Origin: Tetrapyrgos nigripes
Taxonomy: Eukaryota; Basidiomycota; Agaricomycetes; Agaricales; Campanellaceae
Assembly: GCA_013368315.1 (NCBI GenBank)
Contig: JAACJM010000012.1
Coordinates: 1-64,000 of the forward strand
Direction: 5' to 3'
DNA length: 64,000 nucleotides
Shown here: positions 24,624 to 34,982 of the stretch, piece by piece
Numbering within the stretch: the first letter of the stretch is position 1
How the letters are laid out: each line of letters begins with the position of its first letter
Program-made: the position numbers and the translations under genes
Notes under the pieces: model-generated
Seen by the model: the letters and a program-made list of their open reading frames with translations, nothing else
What the model was told of the DNA's origin: nothing
Databases searched by the model: none

Positions 24624-26195
24624 ATCCGTGGACCGTGCCGGTTTTGACCAGACCTCTTTCTGTCAAATGCTGTACGATTGACTCTACCTGAAAAGTGAAG
24701 CGTTCTGGTCAGCAAGGTTTGGAGGAGATAGATCGGGTCAACATACATTTGCCGCTGTCACCCTGATCTGTGCATCCCAACGTTTCGTAAAGGGTGCCCC
24801 AGTATCCTCGGTTTCAGCGACTTCTCCAAGGCCTCCTGCCTTGCCCTGGGCATCATCCTCCTCTCGGTTGCCCTCAAACCATATGAGCCTGTCTACTTGA
24901 TCAATAGACCCACGCAACCGTCCTTGTTCAATCATTTTACGTGCCATGGTTTCAGCAGCCCCAGGAGCCAGATCTAACAAAGCACCGAGACCTCTGAAAG
25001 TGATGTTATTATAAATTTTGGAACTAGCAAGCAGATTATGTTCCATAACTGCTCTATCTAGCACAGTAGTTGGCCCTGTACGTGTGCTAACCGCAGGCTC
25101 ACTACCAGTGAGATCATCATCATGAGTGGCGGACGCGAGACGGTCATTGGAAGAAATAGCAATTTTGGCAAGTTGGTGTGGTTTTAGAGTTGCTTCAAAC
25201 TCTTTGATTTCGGCTGATCTGAGGATATGGTCGAAGAACATTTTCGAAAGGATGTTGAATGTGGGGAGTTCGACGGTACGTTCGTCACGGTATAAAGATG
25301 CGAGGACTCGAGAACGGTTAGGGCCTGCGGGTGCGAGGACGGCGCAGGTTACTGCGGCCATTCTGTATGGATACTTAGTCTACGAGGAACATGATAGAAT
25401 ATGAGCACGTACAGCATGTGTCTCCTCTCCTCCTCGTCGATCTCTGCAACATAACTCAATTCATGATATCGGCTAGCAGCTTCGAGGAACTTTCGGCTGT
25501 AATCACTTATTCTTGCTTGACATAGTTTGAATTGGAGGAGGATTTCTTTGTCACTGGCTGAGTGAACGAGAAGCTGAGCACGGTTAAAGTACGTCTCTGC
25601 CTGAACAGAATCTTCGTCTTCCAGTAAGAGTCGGACAATGCGGACGTAGATCTGCATCTTGTCGCTATCTTGCATTGAACTAGGATGGATTCGTTGTAAG
25701 TAAAAGAATGCAAGCTAAGTTGGACACACACCGTTGGCCGGAATCCAAAGAAATGCCCATGAGTACTCTTGCAGCTTCGCTCCATTCCTCTTCTTCTTCT
25801 AGGATATCTGCTAGCTGGAATCGCAATGAACCCACCTAGATAATCAGATCAGCGAAAAGCAGGCGCAAAACACGACCCGACCTCACTTGTTCTTCATAGC
25901 TCACGATCTTGGGCTGCGCAATGTCGATGGCATCCTTCACGACGCGTTTCCGTAGCTCAGGATCCGTTATGCGACCTTCCCCAAGGACCTTTACGAATTC
26001 AGACAATACCTGACGGCCTACGACGAGACCGATGTTTTCTTGATTGAGGACAAAGTCGATTAGTTGGTGCAAGTCCTCAAAGACACCGGCTTGGTTTGGA
26101 CGAGAGATGACATCGTGAATGAGGGTGATGAAGGCGGGACCCTTATCTTTCTGGCCCAGAGACGATAGTTGGACTAGGCGGCTTTCCAGGGCCAT
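24622..26195 (-). CDS. CSN4: COP9 signalosome subunit 4
   Basis: CSN4 is a PCI-domain subunit of the COP9 signalosome, which removes NEDD8 from cullins. The N-terminus MALESRLVQLSSLGQKDKGP opens a helical-repeat region (with the TPR-like ETYFNRAQLLVHSASDKEI). A PCI domain follows, with AKIAISSNDRL and the winged-helix strand KIYNNITFRGLGALLDLAPG, then IDQVDRLIWFEG, the typical CSN4 reading IDQIDxxVxFE. Several short introns are used. The last exon (24716-24622) adds VESIVQHLTERGLVKTGTVHG and the stop, and joins in phase after AANV. The length of about 430-450 residues is normal. In this window it accompanies a DCAF-type WD40 protein, both linked to cullin ligases, but they are not adjacent. 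Confidence 0.9.
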
Positions 26196-26546
26196 AGCGA
26201 GGAACCAGTATTGTAGACACGTGGGTTACGTTGATCACTAGGAAACCACTCTCAAGGCTTCTTTTTGGCTTCTCTTCTGTCTTCATCCCTTCTCCTTCTC
26301 TTCCTTATTTCTCTTCACATTCAGCTGGGCCTGTTTTGTTCCTAGCATTGCGCTCTGCAGGTCTCACGCACTTAGTAGTGTAGTCTTGGTTTCAAATCAT
26401 TTTGATCCAATCACTCATCCTTTCCCGCATCGCCCGCGTATATATATTCAGGGAAATAACTCGTAGCCCTTGCTTGCTGGTCCACCCTTCCGTTTCTCTT
26501 TTTCGGCGCTTGACTTTCATTCCTTTTCTTCTCTTTACCTGGTGTA
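26196..26546. promoter_or_regulatory. Divergent promoter region of CSN4 and the aromatic-repeat gene
   Basis: The region is 351 bp between opposite start codons. On the side of the plus-strand gene a CCAAT box (26407-26411) and a TATA-like TATATATA (26439-26446) lie about 140 and 108 bp before the ATG at 26547, with a pyrimidine-rich leader after them. This looks like a strong regulated promoter for the repeat gene; nothing similar is seen facing CSN4. Confidence 0.5.
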
Positions 26547-29500
26547 ATGTCCCGACTCACTGCTTCACCGTTTAACAAGCCTTCTCCCTTCCAGTTCCCC
26601 CGGGTACCTTTGAGCCCTCCGGAGACGAATTCCGATCATGTCCCTGCCTCATCCTTATCAGCTTCTGTTTCTGTTGCAGGGGGAATAGATGGTCTTCCCA
26701 ATGTAGAGCCAGACCAGTCGCGTTCTCAGAGCTCAGACAGTCCGAGCGCTCGTTTCCGACGAGGACTGTCGTCTCTTGCCTACCATAGCTCAGGGCTGCG
26801 CGACGCACGGGAAAGAGGTGTTTCGAGGAATTACCGGTATTTTGTCATCGTCGTACCTCCACCTGCTTTTGTGCAAGATCATGGTCAACTCGGTCATACT
26901 CTGTCTCTTGGTCCTCAGCATCGTCTTGGCCAGGGTATGTTAATGCCGCTTTTCCCAACGGTGAGTCTGATTTGGTAATCATCTGCCGTACTAATGCTTA
27001 CTGGGACTTTTTACAGATGTACGCACAGTTGAGTGCTATTGCTCGCGAGTTCAACTTCCCAAGTACTACCGGTTTATGTCTCTACCTTCACGTCACTGAT
27101 AACGGCGTAACATCGACCCCGCGCATCTCTGACGACTCCTGGCAGCTCATTTGGAACCATATTTTCGAGGCTTCTTCTCCCAGTACAAAGATTCCCGTTG
27201 TTGGTAAAATCGAGTTTGACCTGGACTTGCGACAAGCAAGGTGGTATGGAGCATGGCTTTCCTCGTCTCATAGGGAGCAATTAGATGTGCCATCCTCTGT
27301 AGTCCCTTCGACTGCACCCTCTCTGTCACATTTCCGTATGGACAGTCGAGCTACTGAGCTTGATCTCACTATTGGCGACGACACCATAGACAACCCGTCT
27401 CATGAGTCGTCCGTTCCCACTGTGCGACACATCCCTAGAAAGCTCTCATTGGTTGACCGTCTCGATTCTGTTTCGACTCGTTCTGGTCCTTCGAGGCCTC
27501 CTCTACGTCCATCAACATCGTCCTCTCCTCCTGCAAACAACACTTCACCATCCGTCCTCTCGCCCATTTTTCAGGAAGACGAGCCTAAGACCGCCACTCT
27601 TTCTCTGAGAGGCGATCTTCAGAGCAAAGTCAACATTTGGCGTGCCAGTGCGAACTTGAACCCGTCGTCGCTCGCCGCCAGAGGGCAGACTAGCTTGGAC
27701 CCTGCCAATTTGCCTAATACGATTAGCTTGGATGCAGTCATGCACGACGACGACGGAGAGGACGATGAACTCAACTTGGAAGACTTTGCTTGGTCGGTCT
27801 CGTCACTAGGACCGCCTGATTACGACAATTCGGAGTCCATCACCTCCTGGGACAGAGTTCTCTCTGTCCACATGGACAGACGTGCTGAAGGCTCTGTATG
27901 TCTTACTCCTTCGGACTGCACTTCGTTTGGTCCTTCAGACTATACATTGCCTCCTCTTTCGCCTCCATCCGAGCGTGCATGGACTCCCGACCTTGCTGGC
28001 CGTATGTACGAAGATGCTCCTCTCAGTCCGGCAACCGCTACCAGCTGGGGTCCTTCTTCCGATCTCGAGTGGCCACCTTCTCCTTTGAGTGAAGGTGGAA
28101 TCTCGTCTGTCGATTTTACCTACCGTATGCAGCTCAGCAGACCTCCCACACCTGCAACAGCTACTAGCTGGGGAGCACCTTCTGAATGGCCAGCATCACC
28201 CATGAGCGATGGTCGAGTCTCTTCTGTTGATTTCACGTACCGCATGCAGATGAGCAGACCACAAACCCCATCAACGGCAACCTCATGGGGACCTGCTTCA
28301 TGGCCGGCATCCCCTGCTACGCCATTCTATGTCCACACTCCTGACGCTGGCCAGCGTTCATTTGATTTAGACGTGGAGGAACCTTCGGGTGCAGTTTGGC
28401 GCCACGTTTGGCCATACACCCAGAAGAAGAGTTCTACTGTGCCCAAGTCGAACAGTTCACCGTGGGATCAGGTTTGGCCTTACCGTGAAACAACCGCGGC
28501 AGCTTCGAGATCTTCCGGTCGCGATGATGTCTCAGTTTACATCAAGGGTAGCTACCCGTCATTGGTGATATGTAAGGAGACTCTTCAATCTACCCGATTA
28601 CTAACTGATGGGTTGTCCTTCTAGATCAACATGTCTATCCTTATTTCAACCTGTACCCTCCCGTCGCCCACGCATCAGGCCATGTACAATGCGTGTACCC
28701 TCATTTCAACCTGTACCCATCTGTTGCAAACACTAGACGATTGATTAATGTACAAGTCTCGGAACGTCTTGATGGATCCTCTCAATACCCGGTATTTAAT
28801 CTCTGTGCGTTGAGTATCTTTCATATTCAATCATACTTGCTAACACGCACATCAGACCCGGCAGTCTATCCATGGAATTTGAACGAAATCTACTCGGTTG
28901 CACAGCCGGAGCTTTTTCGGAAATCAGTTGTCCAGAGTCAAGGGTATCCTGACTTTCAGATCTACCCCGCTATCCATCGTTCCAACCAGTCTGCCTCCAG
29001 ACCGTGGAATCATGTTTGGCCTTACCAGATGCCAAATAAAGCCTCTAGTCGTTCTGTCCACGTTGTAGCTCGTCCTTGGAATCATGGTTGGCCTTACTGG
29101 ACAACGACAAAGAAGGAAGATTCAAGTTGCTCTACTCAAGTCACTACTTCTTCTCATCCGTGGAATCACGTATGGCCCTACACAGAGAAAGCTAGCTCTT
29201 CGGTATCTGTCTATCTGCCCTGTAGTTATCCATCACTCCAGATCTGTGAGTATTGACCAGATTTTGTTGTGAATGATACTGACAGTTTATGTAGATCGTG
29301 CCGTCTATCCCTGCTTCGACCTTTACCCTGCTCTTCCCAGGAAACTGACACAAGATTCAAGTTATTCTACTCAAGTCTCTGCTTCTCATCCGTGGAATCA
29401 CGTATGGCCCTACACAGAGAAAGGTAGCTCTTCGGTATCTGTCTATCTGCCCTGTAGTTATCCATCATTCCAGATCTGTGAGTATTGACCTTATTTTGTT

Positions 29501-32333
29501 GTGAATGATACTGACAGTTCATGTAGATCGTGCCGTCTATCCCTGCTTCGACCTTTACCCTGCTCTTCCCAGGAAACCGACACAAGTTCATTACCCTCAT
29601 TTCGATCTGTATCCTGCCATTTATGGAGTCAAACAAAGTCCTAGGCAATCTTCCATCCATGTCTCGTTGCCGTCCTCTTACCCGGTCTTCGATATTTGTA
29701 CGTGACTATTTCTCCTGTCCTCGTTAGTTGACTAAATTACCCGCGACAGATAAAGCTGTATATCCTTATAATCTTGAAGAGGTCTATCCTGCGATTCAAT
29801 TATCGGCCAAATTTATCAGGCAGAATGTCATCTCCCGCTCTCGTACACATGGCTATCCCGATTTCGAGATTTACCCCGCCATCAAGTCTCGTGGTTATCC
29901 CGACTTCGACATCTATCCTGCCCACATGAAGAAGCGTGGTTCGAGCAGAAGAGCTGTCGAGATGAAGTTGCTTGCAAAATATCCTTATTTTGATCTTTGT
30001 ACGTCCTTTTCTTTATCTTATGCATTGCAACAAGGGCATATACTCATCCGTCACTCTTGACTGGTTATAGATCCTGCTGTGTATCCTCACATAATGCTGT
30101 ATCCTTCTGGTGACATTGTAATCTCTCGCAAATCAACGACAAAGTCAAACTCGAATGGACCCAAGTCAAGAGGATATCCCGATTTTGAGATCTATCCTGC
30201 GGTAAAATCCAGTGGTTATCCAGATTTCTGCATCTACCCTCCCATGACCATGTCCAAAGAGAAGACTAGGCTTTCCAGGTCGAGTGCCACTGCACATGTT
30301 GGTTACCCAGACTTCATCATCTATCCTCCTGTCAACTCGCAGTCGATTGGGTATCCGGATTTCTGCATCTACCCTCCCATGTCCATGTCCAAAGAGAAGA
30401 CTAGGCTTTCCAGGTCGAGTGCCATTGCACATATTGGTTACCCAGACTTCGTCATCTATCCTCCTGTCAACTCGCAGTCGATTGGGTATCCGGATTTCTG
30501 CATCTATCCTCCCATGACAATCTCTGAGGAGAAGAATAGGCTTTCCAAGTCGAGTGCCACTGCACATGTTGGTTACCCAGACTTCGTCATCTATCCTCCT
30601 GTCAATTCACAGTCCATTGGGTATCCGGATTTCTGCATCTATCCTCCAATCGCTAGATGGAAGTCACCGTCAAAAAGGTCAACTACCACCCGGTCAAGCG
30701 GCTACCCGGACTTCGACATTTACCCTGCTTCGAAATCGGTGGGATACCCTGATTTCTGCCTCTATCCTCCAAGTTCGGGGAGGAAGGTTCAGCAGCAGCG
30801 TAATGGTGTCATTGACATGAAACTTGGCTTTTTCTATCCATTCTTCAATATTTGTACGTGCATGCACTTGGTGAGAGTTAATATGCTAAACATTTCACAG
30901 ACCCAGGAGTCTATCCTACGATCATGTTGTATCCACCCAGAAGCGGCGAAATCGAGCACAAAGGTATCTACGTGAAGCATAGCTCGAGGTACCCTGTCTT
31001 TGACCTATGTAGGTAGTCTTACTCTTTATACACTTTCATTTGTACTGATTTTGCAAACTCAGATCCAGCAGTCTACCCACACATTGTGCCTTATCCAAGA
31101 GTCATCTGTTTGCCGACACCTTCTCTTCCCAAGATGGTACAAACAGCCGTTGCAAAACAGGTCAAAAGCAGGCGGTCAAGGTTGACTCACGCTCAACTTC
31201 ACGCATTGGTTTGGGCTTCAGGGTTCCCACAGGTCCACAGGTCGTATAAAGCATTACACGACGAGGTCTTTGCCAACGGAGTATTTGCTACACCCAGTGG
31301 GAGTAATGCCTCACCGGATAAGTTACACAGCCCCAGAGTCCACAAATCACATAGAGCAGTGCACGACGAGGTGTTCGCGAGCGGAATAGTCGATACACCT
31401 AGTGGGGGGACTGAATCACGGGAAAGTCTGCAGACCCTTAGAGTAGACACGGTACTTCGTCCACGCGCTCGCGCCGGTTCTATCGCCAGACGCCCGCCCA
31501 GTGGAGCTCCACCTGTCAGAGGACTACCCCCTCGACCTGATTCATTCATCAGTACTTCCCCTGAAGATATCAATCTATTGGCTTCCCCTGCGTCATCTCA
31601 AGGTAGTAGGTCGAGCAATTCGCCTTCTCCTTCCCTTGAGCGCACCAGGTCTAGCCCGACTTCAAGCCCTGTACACGCTCCAGTACCACCCGTTCGGAGA
31701 CGAGTCAATGGCAACGGTCTTCCGCCTCGACCGAATTCGTTCTTGGAGTTGCGAGACTCGCAAGCTGCAGAGCCTGCTCGCGCACTGCCAAGAACAGTGT
31801 CCGCCACGAATGAGCTGCCAATGCGAACAAGCTCTCTCCAAAGGTCAGCGTCCACTGTTTCAGCATCGCGCCCTACCGATTTGCGGACAACCACCCTTCA
31901 GAGGTCGGCGTCGTCTGTGTCTAGACCACCCACCGTTGAATTGCGGACAACGTCACTCCAGAGATCGATGTCTTCTTCGCGTACGACTTCTATCAGGAAA
32001 GGACCGGTTCACTTGTCTCCAGTGGATGAAAGGCCTCCACAATTGCCTGCTTTAGGTTCACTTGATACACCATTCAGGTCAAGTCTTGACCGGTCTCTTG
32101 ATATGGATACGCCTTCAAGACCTCAACCTCCTAAGAAACGGGATAGTCTTGTGATGCAGAGGGCCCGAGCTTTTGAGAGCAGTAAGTGGGGAGATTTTTC
32201 AACGTTAACCCGTCCGTGCTTATGATACTTTTTAGATGAAGAGGAACCTATTCTCTCTAAATTCCCCTTGCCACCGAGACCAACAGGACCTTCACTGTCG
32301 TCGCGATTCTCATCTCATACCCGACCATCATAA
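26547..32333 (+). CDS. Large aromatic tandem-repeat protein (YPxF/WPY repeats), uncharacterised
   Basis: Eleven exons sum to exactly 5,250 nt, or 1,749 residues. The N-terminal part has a short, apparently folded domain (about 27017-27290: YAQLSAIAREFNFPSTTGLC to WQLIWNHIF and GKIEFDLDLRQARWYGAWLS). A Ser/Pro-rich region follows with near-repeats of SVDFTYRMQxSRP. The centre (about 28400-31110) is an array of aromatic units: YPxFxIYP/YPxFxLYP (for example GYPDFCIYPP) and PWNHVWPY. The C-terminal third is disordered and Arg/Ser/Pro-rich (GLPPRPxSF, LQRSASxVS). No signal peptide or membrane segment is present, so it is probably cytosolic or nuclear. Eight introns interrupt the same Tyr codon of the repeat. 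I recognise no characterised homologue and assign no function; regularly spaced Tyr/Phe/Trp suggests a multivalent scaffold or condensate-forming protein, which is inference. CCAAT and TATA boxes precede it. Confidence 0.85.
29132..29588 (+). repeat. Tandem duplication of about 232 bp containing an exon end, an intron and an exon start
   Basis: The block from about 29132 to 29360 recurs from about 29367 to 29588, with the two introns offset by exactly 232 bp (29246 and 29478). Exon and intron sequence are almost equally conserved, so the copy arose recently by DNA-level duplication. Each copy encodes HPWNHVWPYTEK followed by YPCFDLYPALPRK. Confidence 0.9.
30232..30636 (+). repeat. Three tandem copies of a 135-bp coding repeat
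   Basis: Units start at 30232, 30367 and 30502, each 135 bp (45 codons). Each unit runs IYPPM.., a basic KEKTRLSRSS-type spacer, AHVGYPDFIIYPPV, NSQSIGYPDFC. A degenerate continuation (IYPPIARWKS) begins at 30637. Differences are mostly single substitutions. Confidence 0.92.
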
Positions 32334-32454
32334 AGGATATTTTTCGTGTACTCAGACTCAAAGAGTAATGTTATCTAGTTCACGTATTTAATATACAATC
32401 GCAAATGTACATACATGCTCCCTCCTTGTTCGATGTGAAAAGTCAGTAAATATG

Positions 32455-33573
32455 TCAGTGTGCTTCGTATGGCGGTGGTCTCTCTGAACCGCGAATATTT
32501 AGTGTGCTTTCAACTCCGGACATTGAACTGTCCTCGTCCACGTCGTCAATGTTGTGCTCAGCAGGAGCAGGTTGAGGCTCGTCACCAGTAGCACCTAAAA
32601 CACGTCCAGTGCCGGGCATTTGCCTGACGTCTTCGTCTTCTTCGTCTTCTTCGTCGCGATTGCTACGACGACGTTGGCGTGTCCTTGTGCTTGGCGCGGT
32701 CTGCTGAGGCGGTGGAGAAGCAGTAGCTCTGGCGGCGCGAATTTCACGTAGCTGTTTCTCTCTCTCCTCAAGCTCTTGTTTTCTTCTTCGATCTTCCATA
32801 AAGGCCAGTTTGACCTGTAAGAAAAGTCTCAATGAACTGCCGACGAGATACGCAACGAAGTCTCTAGCCTTGTCTGCGGCTTCCTGAGCCATCTCTTTCT
32901 GAGTCATCTTTGTCACCGACGCTTGTTCCTTCTTCTTCGTCTGTAGATCAAAGGCTTCTCTTAGTATCATGTTTCCGATTTTGAGATCTTCCATTCTAGA
33001 GGGCATAAAACTATAGTATGGCTGGACTGAACGAAGTCAAGGTTATGTCAGTGTGATAAGAAAACAGGTGGCTTACAGTCCTCGATGGTGGGCTTGAATC
33101 CGAGCTAAACCGAGACATAAACGGAGTGCTGTGGATCAGAAATGCCTTCAACTCACCTCTCTCAGATACTCAACGGTGCCCTTTGGCTTAATGATTTGTT
33201 CTTGAATGATACTAGGCATTCGATGGGACACGACTCCGACATTGGTGTGTCGATTGGACCTACCTGTTAGTGGTTTTGAAACGCTGGTACTTTGGATTTT
33301 CTGGTTCGCGTATAAGATTGTCAGAGATCTTCAGTAAGGTCTGTAAACGAGTTAGAATACAATTTTTAGGATATGAACATAAATTGTAACCTCCAATGAC
33401 TTGTAGGCTTGCGGTTCCGCATTGGGTCTCATAATGCCGGGGTCAATCAAACGTCGAAATGCTTGACGTTTCTCGTGCTGGACCATCAACTCGGCATGAG
33501 AAGGACCTTCCGAGGTAGACTGAGTTCGTCGTTCAGCGGCAGCAGCCAGAGCATCTGATATTGAGGCTGACAT
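32455..33573 (-). CDS. PUB (PUG) domain protein
   Basis: The N-terminus, MSASISDALAAAAERRTQST, leads into a PUB-like block: LEVTLLKISDNLIREPENPK, then YQRFKTTNR and, after further introns, IIKPKGTVEYLRE. PUB domains bind the tail of the p97/Cdc48 ATPase in PNGase and UBX-type proteins. A second conserved block (YYSFMPSRMEDLKIGNMILR) leads into a Lys/Glu-rich predicted coiled coil and an acidic/basic low-complexity tail ending PPPYEAH. That tail contains a PPxY motif (PPPY), which could bind a WW-domain ligase. The ATG at 33573 is preferred to an in-frame GTG upstream. The 3' end is convergent with the repeat gene. A role with Cdc48 is inferred from the domain only. Confidence 0.7.
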
Positions 33574-33646
33574 TGTGGTGGCACGCACTCAAGTCGTCAA
33601 GTTGCATGTGACTTCGTTGACAAATGATTCCTGCTCGACAACATTC
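33574..33646. promoter_or_regulatory. Bidirectional promoter between the PUB gene and PEX2
   Basis: Only 73 bp separate the two divergent ATGs (33573 minus, 33647 plus). The 5' leaders must therefore be very short or overlap the opposite gene. No TATA box is visible. Confidence 0.5.
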
Positions 33647-34982
33647 ATGACGAGGACGAGGGTCTTGAGAGTGGGCCAGCTGGACAGTGAGACACTGGAC
33701 CACGAGCTCGTTTCTCTTCTCCAGCAACCCATACAATCTGCTCTCTCTCAGATATCCACCTCCATTCATCGCACATTCCAACCAGAAATTACCCTTTTCA
33801 TTCAACTTGTTCTATACCGCTTCTCTGTGTGGAACTATGGTGCTAGCTATGGTGCCAAACTTCAGGGTCTTCGATACGTTCACCCCAAAGGCATTGCTTC
33901 CGGGATACCGAGGAAAATACTGCTGATACACGGCACATTGACCATAATACTTCCCTATGTACACTCCCGTATCCGTGCCTATGGTCTTTCTCGAGCATGG
34001 CCCGACGCGCCCTCTTCCGACAGACGAAGGAAAGCATGGGAATGGCTGGTCTCCCTTGAAAGCTCATATAGTGCAATTGCGCTAGTGAGTTTCATCACTT
34101 TCCTATGGAACGGTCGGTAAGTTGCCTATTACTTCATCTACGATTGTTTCTCATGCCTGTATAGCTTTCGCTCAATAACAGATAGACTGTTTAACATGCG
34201 TCTCGTGCCCGCGCAACGTCTCGTTACTAGAGATGTCAGTTACGAGTTCATGAACCGCCAAATGGTCTGGCATGTCTTTACCGTATGTTACCTCTTCTCG
34301 GGGGCGAGTCCACTGGGTACTTACACTTGCACAGGAATTCCTTCTCTTCTTCCTGCCTCTCATCAACCGCCGCAAACTACAACGTCGGGTCAATCGAATA
34401 ACATCCATCCTATCATCCCCATTCTCCTCCACGGCCTCGTCGACCTCAAAAATCAAAGCCCGAGGGAGATTCCACTCTCTGTCGGAGAATCAATGTGCAA
34501 TCTGTGCCGAAAATGCTACTCTGTCACTTAACAATCTCGCTTCAGCTGCAGACGCTGCCGGTGTCTTTACACACTCTACTTCCCAAGAGGGAGAAGAGGA
34601 TCCGGAAGGGGTACCCCTTCACCCCATCAACACACCCTACATAACCTCCTGCGGGCACATATATTGCTATCATTGTATTGCGGACCGTATGCTTCGTACT
34701 GCTGATGATGGCAGTGAGGAAGGTTGGGAGTGTCTTAGATGTGCTGAGGTAGTGACCTCCGCTGATCGATACCTTGTCGAGTTTAACGAGGCCGAGTTCG
34801 ACTTTGATTTTTCTCCTAGTCGAGGCAGTGACGATGGAACCGGCTACTTCGGAAGAGGAACGAGAGGGAGCGAGTTTGAGTTTAGCAGTGACTTGGATTT
34901 GGAGTCCGAGTCAAACTTGAGCGAGAGTATGATGAGTACAGAATATACATCTATATCGGGTCTTTCGTCTTCAGAGGACTAG
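33647..34982 (+). CDS. PEX2: Peroxisomal RING E3 ligase Pex2
   Basis: Pex2 is one of three RING peroxins that form the membrane ligase ubiquitinating the import receptor Pex5. Visible family marks are RVGQLDSETLDHELVSLLQ, membrane-embedded helices (LLIHGTLTIILPYVHSR, AIALVSFITFLWNG), the Pex2 signature SYEFMNRQMVWHVFT then EFLLFFLPLI, and a C-terminal C3HC4-type RING: CAIC, CGHIYCYHC, CLRC. The first in-frame ATG is at 33647; the frame is open upstream but without ATG. Two introns are used (after FLWNG and after WHVFT). The end is unusual: after the RING there is an acidic, Ser-rich tail of about 70 residues (SSDLDLESESNLSESMMS). The N-terminal starts of PEX2 and the PUB gene are back to back. 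Confidence 0.9.

Noticed and set aside
30166..30567. 133-codon minus-strand frame across the repeat array
   Set aside because: It mirrors the 135-bp coding repeats of the plus-strand gene; open frames on the opposite strand are a by-product of a repeat length divisible by three.
30232..30636. Regular repeats as a CRISPR array
   Set aside because: The units are in-frame coding repeats with no constant-repeat/variable-spacer structure, in a eukaryotic gene.
26547..32333. Kex2-processed secreted peptide precursor
   Set aside because: There is no signal peptide, and no regular KR or RR sites separate the repeats.
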